This document shows, piece after piece, positions 8,085 to 12,111 of a stretch of DNA of 12,111 nt. The DNA comes from Parcubacteria group bacterium (GTDB lineage Bacteria; Patescibacteriota; Minisyncoccia; Phycocordibacterales; UBA12088). Numbering within the stretch: position 1 is the stretch's first letter; each line of letters starts with the position of its first letter. Position numbers and translations under genes: made by a program. The stretch is taken from positions 1 through 12,111 of the forward strand of contig JAKFXP010000061.1 of NCBI GenBank assembly GCA_021731325.1, given 5' to 3'. The notes under the pieces were generated by a model, which did not search any database, had not been told where the DNA came from, and saw only the letters and a program-made list of their open reading frames with translations.

Positions 8085-9260
8085 ATGAACTCGTTATCTA
8101 TCGCACTACGACTCCCGGGCCGCACGCTTGCAATCGTGCTTATGCTCGCACTGTTGGCATGGTCTATCGGCTTACCAAGTTGGATTAACAGAGCAGATGC
8201 TGCGGGACTCAATTTTGTTAGTGACACACTCTCAGATTCAGATCTCGGTGTAGACTCTGCACATCGTCTACGGTTTACAACACCAAATGGCTTTTCAAGC
8301 CTTGAGAACATGCGGGTTTCGTTTGATCCATCTACCACTGCATTTGATTTGACTGGTTTTTCAACTACCAGTATTACCATTGTCGCGGGTGCAACACAGG
8401 TGGCGAACATTGGTAGCTGTACGGGTGCCGCTTCTCAGATGTACCCAACGGTAAACGCTGAGACCGTTGATTTCACTATGTGTACCGGTGACTCAATTGC
8501 TTCTTCAACAGCATTTATTATTGATATCGGAACCACTACCGCAGGTGCGCTCATTAACAATCCTGCTACCGCAGGTTCATACGTCATAAATATAGACGGA
8601 ACGGGAGCAACTCCCTTTGTGGACGAGGCAGACACCCGTGTCGCCATTATCGACGACGTGACGGTAACGGCGGCAGTTGATACTATCTTTACGTTTAGTA
8701 TCAATGCGGTAGGACCTGGTGCAACGGTAAATGATGATGTGACAACTACCTCAGCATCTTCAACCGCTACATCAGTACCATTTGGTATCCTTGCTCCGGG
8801 TGTCCCTAAGCTTTTGGCACAACGACTCCTGGTTGACACCAATGCACTCAATGGTTTTTCGGTAACCGTACAATCAGACGTCACCCTGACTGCAGGAAAC
8901 GGCGCAACTATCGATGAGTTTATTGATAATGCCGCAACGGCCTCAACTACCTCATGGACAACTCCCCTCGGGACTATGGGTAGCCCTGACACCTACGGTC
9001 ACTGGGGCGTGACCTCCGACGACAATGTCGTGTCGAGTACCACGCCGAATAAGTGGGGATCGGGGTACGCACTGTACCAAGGTAACTTTACTGGCAACAA
9101 TCCTGTCGAAGTCTTCTACCATAATGCCGCAGTACAAAATACCGCAGGTATAGGGGTAGGATCAACGACCGTTGCCTACAAGGCTCAGATCACCTCACTA
9201 CAGGAAGCAGCAAAAGACTACACCGCAACACTTACCTATATTGCGACTCCGGTCTTCTAA
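8085..9260 (+). CDS. Secreted WxL-like surface protein, copy 1
   Basis: A 391-residue exported protein rich in Thr, Ser, Ala and Asp, with very few Lys. The signal peptide (1-39) ends in ADA|A. The N-terminal domain (about 40-190) is of a type I know from Parcubacteria surface proteins: SDTLSDSD, HRLRFTTPNG, FDPSTTAFDLTG, then AGSYVINI. It holds the only cysteine pair, Cys112 and Cys133, a possible disulfide. The C-terminal domain (about 200-391) contains VPFGIL, LNGFSVTV, YGHWGVTSDD and a final YTATLTYIATPVF. In order and placement this resembles WxL domains (FG motif, GWxLTV, terminal TWTL), with aromatic changes. There is no LPXTG and no membrane anchor, so retention probably depends on binding wall or anchored partners. 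No Shine-Dalgarno; a terminator follows. Confidence 0.85.
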   Translation: MNSLSIALRLPGRTLAIVLMLALLAWSIGLPSWINRADAAGLNFVSDTLSDSDLGVDSAHRLRFTTPNGFSSLENMRVSFDPSTTAFDLTGFSTTSITIVAGATQVANIGSCTGAASQMYPTVNAETVDFTMCTGDSIASSTAFIIDIGTTTAGALINNPATAGSYVINIDGTGATPFVDEADTRVAIIDDVTVTAAVDTIFTFSINAVGPGATVNDDVTTTSASSTATSVPFGILAPGVPKLLAQRLLVDTNALNGFSVTVQSDVTLTAGNGATIDEFIDNAATASTTSWTTPLGTMGSPDTYGHWGVTSDDNVVSSTTPNKWGSGYALYQGNFTGNNPVEVFYHNAAVQNTAGIGVGSTTVAYKAQITSLQEAAKDYTATLTYIATPVF

Positions 9261-9284
9261 GCACACCCCTCACATTGTGTATGT

Positions 9285-9316
9285 AAAACATCTCGCTTCT
9301 CGGCGAGGTGTTTTTT
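9285..9316 (+). terminator. Rho-independent terminator after WxL-like copy 1
   Basis: A 12-bp stem (9285-9296 with 9303-9314, one G-T pair) has a 6-nt loop, and six T residues run from 9311 to 9316. It begins 24 nt after the stop codon. It separates the two paralogues into different transcripts, so copy 2 needs its own promoter. Confidence 0.9.
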
Positions 9317-9322
9317 AGTTGT

Positions 9323-9396
9323 CCACTCCTGAGTGGGCAGTAGGGTGTGTAATAAGGCTCATCGTACGATATACTGTGGATATTATTGTGTATAAC
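9323..9396 (+). promoter_or_regulatory. Promoter region of WxL-like copy 2
   Basis: TATAAC at 9391-9396 is the best -10 candidate and predicts a leader of only about 11 nt before the ATG at 9414. No clear -35 is visible. Two dyads lie upstream: CCACTC-CT-GAGTGG at 9323-9336, and the palindrome ATCGTACGAT at 9361-9370, which falls at the -35 position. A one-mismatch DnaA box (TGTGGATAT, 9375-9383) overlaps the spacer. A regulator may bind here, but this is inference. Confidence 0.45.
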
Positions 9397-9413
9397 CTGT
9401 TTACATCCTGTGT

Positions 9414-10577
9414 ATGAAACCTCTGTCCCTACGTACCCCCTCCACTGCTCTCGTCAGCCTGCTGGTACTATCGCTCGTATGCTGGTCACTCGGACTCTCC
9501 TTTTGGTTCGGTACTGCGGAAGCGGCAGGGTTGGGGAGTATCAGCGATACGCTCGCACCAACCTCGGCACCAGGATTAGACGCTGCGCATCGTATAAAGT
9601 TTACAACCCCCAACGGTCTTGTTGAGGATGAGGTTATGCGTATTTCTTTTGATCCTTCCACTACCGCATTTGACTTGACCGGACTGGCGGGTGCAGATAT
9701 TTCTATTCCACAAGGAGCTGAGTTGGTTGCGGGTTGTACGGGCACTCCTTCAGAAGTTCTTGTCAGCATTAACCCAGAAACAATCGATTTCACGGTATGC
9801 ACGAGTGATTCAATCGCTTCCTCTACCACCTTTGTGATTGATGTGGGAACTACGACGGGTGGTAATCTTATCAATAATCCTGCTACCGCTGGATCCTACG
9901 TCATTAATATTGAGGGTGTTGGTGCAACACCCTTTGTAGACGAGGGAGATACACGCGTGGTTATTATCGACGATGTCACCGCAACGGCAGCTGTTGATAC
10001 GGTATTTAATTTTAGTATTAATGCGGTAGGGCCTGGCGTATCGGTTAATGATGATGTAAAACTCACTGCGGCATCTTCAACGGCAACCACGGTACCATTT
10101 GGTATTCTTGTGCCTGATGACGCGACGCTTATGGCACAACGTCTCCTGGTCGAGACCAATGCCCTCAATGGTTTTTCGGTGACGGTACAGGCGGATACGA
10201 CCTTAATTGCAGGGAACGGCGCCACCATCGATGAATTTATTGATAATGCAGCTACGGCATCAACCACCCTTTGGCAAGGTCCGACCAGTATCATGGGAAG
10301 TCCCGACACGTACGGTCACTGGGGCGTGACCTCTGACGACAATGTCGTGTCGAGTACCACGCCAAATAAGTGGGGAGCGGGGTATGCATCATATCAAGGT
10401 AACTTTACCGGCAACAATCCTGTCGAAGTCTTTTACCACAATGCGGCGGTAACGAGTACCGCAGGTATGGGGGTAGGCTCAACGACCGTTGCCTACAAAG
10501 TAGAGATTACTGAGTTGCAGGAAGCGGCAAAAGACTATACGGCGACGTTGACCTATATCGCTACGCCGGTATTTTAG
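9414..10577 (+). CDS. Secreted WxL-like surface protein, copy 2
   Basis: A 387-residue paralogue of the preceding gene, of the same strand and domain order, with identity by eye of about 70% overall and 82 of 90 in the last 90 residues. The signal peptide (1-37) ends in AEA|A. The N-terminal domain carries ISDTLAPTS, HRIKFTTPNG and FDPSTTAFDLTG. The cysteine pair is Cys108 and Cys129, with the same 20-residue spacing as copy 1. The C-terminal WxL-like domain has VPFGIL, LNGFSVTV, YGHWGVTSDD and the identical final YTATLTYIATPVF. The two copies differ mainly in the signal peptide and in loops of the first domain, as expected if those surfaces face different partners or immune-like selection. 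It has its own promoter region and no Shine-Dalgarno. Confidence 0.85.
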   Translation: MKPLSLRTPSTALVSLLVLSLVCWSLGLSFWFGTAEAAGLGSISDTLAPTSAPGLDAAHRIKFTTPNGLVEDEVMRISFDPSTTAFDLTGLAGADISIPQGAELVAGCTGTPSEVLVSINPETIDFTVCTSDSIASSTTFVIDVGTTTGGNLINNPATAGSYVINIEGVGATPFVDEGDTRVVIIDDVTATAAVDTVFNFSINAVGPGVSVNDDVKLTAASSTATTVPFGILVPDDATLMAQRLLVETNALNGFSVTVQADTTLIAGNGATIDEFIDNAATASTTLWQGPTSIMGSPDTYGHWGVTSDDNVVSSTTPNKWGAGYASYQGNFTGNNPVEVFYHNAAVTSTAGMGVGSTTVAYKVEITELQEAAKDYTATLTYIATPVF

Positions 10578-10620
10578 AGGGAAGTGTCCAGTGTACCGGT
10601 ATGGTGCCGTATGGCTGGTT

Positions 10621-10629
10621 TGGTATAAT
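10621..10629 (+). promoter_or_regulatory. Extended -10 promoter of the third anchored protein
   Basis: TGGTATAAT is a perfect extended -10 element (TGn followed by TATAAT). It predicts a start at about 10636, only about 5 nt before the ATG at 10641, so the message would be nearly leaderless. No -35 match is seen, which an extended -10 can tolerate. The gene and the small protein after it would form their own transcript. Confidence 0.65.
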
Positions 10630-10640
10630 TAACACACGAT

Positions 10641-11723
10641 ATGGCATTAACGAATTTTTCTTCTCAGCAGCGGGCAGTGTTCTTTTTTTTGGCGCTTATA
10701 CCCATGTTTCTTTTTTGGATCGGGGGTGTTGCCTACGCACAAGATGGGGTAGGGATACGAATCCAACCCTCCACGCTCGATGAGCGTGCTGACCCAGGTG
10801 CTTTGATAGAGGGGGCGCTTACCGTCACCAATCAAGATGGAGGAAAACAAAAGTACTATCTTGCGGCGCGTAATATTGAAAACATGGATGATAACGGCCG
10901 ACCGGTATTTTCAACTACTCCTGCCAGTGACCCTATGGAGGCCGCCGCCTGGATACACATGAGTGTTCCCGATATAGAGCTCGAGCAAGGAGCTTCGATA
11001 GAAGTACCCTATCGTATTGAGATACCCGCAGATGCTTCGCCGGGAAGTTATTTTGCAGCGATATTTGTTACTCGAGAAGCAGATCGAGTGACTGAGTCCG
11101 GTGCAGGAGTTGGCTTTCAGGTTGCATCCCTCCTCAACCTACGTGTCAATGGTACTGCCCTCGAGGGAATCATCATTCGTGAATTTTCTACAGACAAAGC
11201 CTTTTATACAAAACCCGAAGCAGTATTCAAAACGCGCATCGAAAATACGGGTACTGTACATGAGCGACCACGAGGTATCATCGAGATCAGTGACCTGTTT
11301 GGCAAAAAGGTTGATCAAATAATAATGAACGAAAGTGCGGGGGGTATCATGCCGCGTACGGATCGAGTGTTCGAGACCCCGTGGACGACCGAGCAGTTCA
11401 CGTTGGGGAGGTATACCGCATCAGCGAGTATCGTATTTGGGGATACCGAAAAACAAACCATCACCCGTGATACGACGTTTTGGGTTATCCCGCTCAAGGA
11501 GGTAGGTATGGTGCTCGGCGGCATCCTTCTGTTGGCACTCTTTATCACGTGGGGTATGCGTCGCTACGTGCGCAACGCTCTTGCACGCGCAGGACATGTA
11601 CCGTCTCAAGCACAAAAGATTGCCGAAACAACCTCATTTGGCAAACGTCTGATGCGCACCGTCACCTGGCTCTTGATCATTCTTGCGCTCCTGTTTATAG
11701 GTACCCTTGTGTTCTTCGCGTAG
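10641..11723 (+). CDS. Membrane-anchored surface protein, DUF916/WxIP-like, third copy
   Basis: A 360-residue relative of the two earlier anchored proteins. The signal peptide (1-33) ends in AYA|Q. The first Ig-like domain (about 36-165) shows IRIQPSTLDERADPG, ALTVTNQ, LEQGASIEVPYRIEIP and SPGSYFAAIFVT, the DUF916 order. The second (about 170-280) has PRG at 210-212, SDLFGKK and ends at DTTFWVIPLKE. TM1 (about 288-305) is followed by RRYVRNALARAG. A short basic linker leads to TM2 (about 340-360) at the very C-terminus. It is closest in layout to the 6527-7960 product but has a far shorter cytoplasmic linker. It would display a binding domain outside the membrane, beside the secreted WxL-like proteins. 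The small two-TM gene follows 18 nt downstream. Confidence 0.84.
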   Translation: MALTNFSSQQRAVFFFLALIPMFLFWIGGVAYAQDGVGIRIQPSTLDERADPGALIEGALTVTNQDGGKQKYYLAARNIENMDDNGRPVFSTTPASDPMEAAAWIHMSVPDIELEQGASIEVPYRIEIPADASPGSYFAAIFVTREADRVTESGAGVGFQVASLLNLRVNGTALEGIIIREFSTDKAFYTKPEAVFKTRIENTGTVHERPRGIIEISDLFGKKVDQIIMNESAGGIMPRTDRVFETPWTTEQFTLGRYTASASIVFGDTEKQTITRDTTFWVIPLKEVGMVLGGILLLALFITWGMRRYVRNALARAGHVPSQAQKIAETTSFGKRLMRTVTWLLIILALLFIGTLVFFA

Positions 11724-11741
11724 TACCCCTAGAGTAGTAGT

Positions 11742-12104
11742 ATGATGTGGCGTTATTCTCGACGAGATACCAAAGTGTTGCTCCTGGCAACGCTGTTGGT
11801 ATTTTCGGGCTACGCACTGTTGTTGGGGCAGAGTTGGCGCACACACCTGCGTACGCATTCGTATCAGGTAACGGCGAATACGGTGGGTGTTGTGGCCGGA
11901 GTGCCAGAAAATGAAATCAATACGTACGTAGCAGCTCTTGATGAACGTGCGCGAGTGCTTGATGCGCGTGAAGAGAACATTGTACGTACCTCAAACAACA
12001 ACAACTCATTACTACTTGTTACACTGGGTGGCCTCGGTTTGTTTGGTCTCATACTACTCAACTTCTACCTCGACCATAAGCGACGCATGTCTCTAGGTGT
12101 ATAA
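11742..12104 (+). CDS. Small two-TM protein with an extracellular coiled-coil-like loop
   Basis: A 120-residue protein that I do not recognise. A basic N-terminus (RYSRRD) precedes TM1 (about 11-29). A loop of about 60 residues follows, whose later part (about 54-82, ENEINTYVAALDERARVL and on) is a charged helix with coiled-coil character, then an Asn-rich turn. TM2 (about 89-110) ends in a basic tail (DHKRRM). The positive-inside rule puts both ends in the cytoplasm and the helix outside. It follows the third anchored protein by 18 nt with no terminator or promoter between, so it is probably part of the same operon and may assist that protein. Adjacent ATGs at 11742 and 11745 are both possible starts, without Shine-Dalgarno. 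Confidence 0.75.
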   Translation: MMWRYSRRDTKVLLLATLLVFSGYALLLGQSWRTHLRTHSYQVTANTVGVVAGVPENEINTYVAALDERARVLDAREENIVRTSNNNNSLLLVTLGGLGLFGLILLNFYLDHKRRMSLGV

Positions 12105-12111
12105 TATAAAA

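Larger units (their letters stand above)
8085..10577 (+). repeat. Tandem gene duplication (8085-9260 and 9414-10577)
   Basis: The two WxL-like genes are direct tandem paralogues. From 8988 in copy 1 and 10305 in copy 2 the alignment runs without gaps to the stop codons (constant offset of 1317). DNA identity is uneven: it is very high at 8988-9059 against 10305-10376 (3 differences in 72 bases), then falls toward the 3' end although the protein stays identical. The 153-bp spacer is not duplicated upstream of copy 1. Confidence 0.9.

Noticed and set aside
8085..10577. Tandem similarity read as a mobile element or transposon repeat
   Set aside because: Both units are complete secreted-protein genes; there is no transposase, no terminal inverted repeat and no target-site duplication.
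8085..10577. Sortase-anchored (LPXTG) surface proteins
   Set aside because: Neither protein has an LPXTG-type motif, a C-terminal hydrophobic segment or a basic tail.

Overview
This window looks like a chromosomal piece of a Patescibacteria/CPR bacterium, most likely Parcubacteria-like. The reasons are short, densely packed genes, almost no Shine-Dalgarno sequences, a DUF5663-like small protein, and two secreted proteins of a kind I recognise from Parcubacteria surface proteins. No rRNA or ribosomal marker is present, so the lineage call is inference. No tRNA, rRNA, CRISPR array or insertion sequence was seen. No gap between genes exceeds 300 bases.

Left part (1-4236, + strand): the 3' end of an unrecognised Gly-rich protein, a small acidic DUF5663-like protein, a PLP-dependent class I/II aminotransferase, an M17 leucyl aminopeptidase 3 nt behind it, and a small membrane polyprenol/phytol-kinase-like enzyme. 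The first four are housekeeping or hypothetical genes. The aminotransferase and peptidase probably share a transcript and would together release and transaminate amino acids.

Middle (4235-5077, - strand): a short glutamate 5-kinase-like gene. It is the only minus-strand gene, the only one with a strong Shine-Dalgarno, and has its own terminator, which overlaps the stop codon of the convergent kinase gene. A divergent region of about 125 bp with an inverted repeat separates it from the next block.

Right part (5203-12104, + strand): a cell-envelope locus of six genes. Three encode signal-peptide proteins with two Ig-like domains and C-terminal membrane anchors, resembling the DUF916/DUF3324 (WxL-interacting protein) layout of Gram-positive bacteria. 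Between the second and third lie two tandem paralogous secreted proteins whose C-terminal domain resembles a WxL domain. A two-TM small protein closes the block. I infer that the anchored proteins hold the secreted paralogues, or another ligand, at the cell surface, making a Patescibacteria counterpart of the Firmicutes WxL/WxIP system. The two paralogues show a sharply bounded stretch of near-identical DNA that suggests gene conversion.
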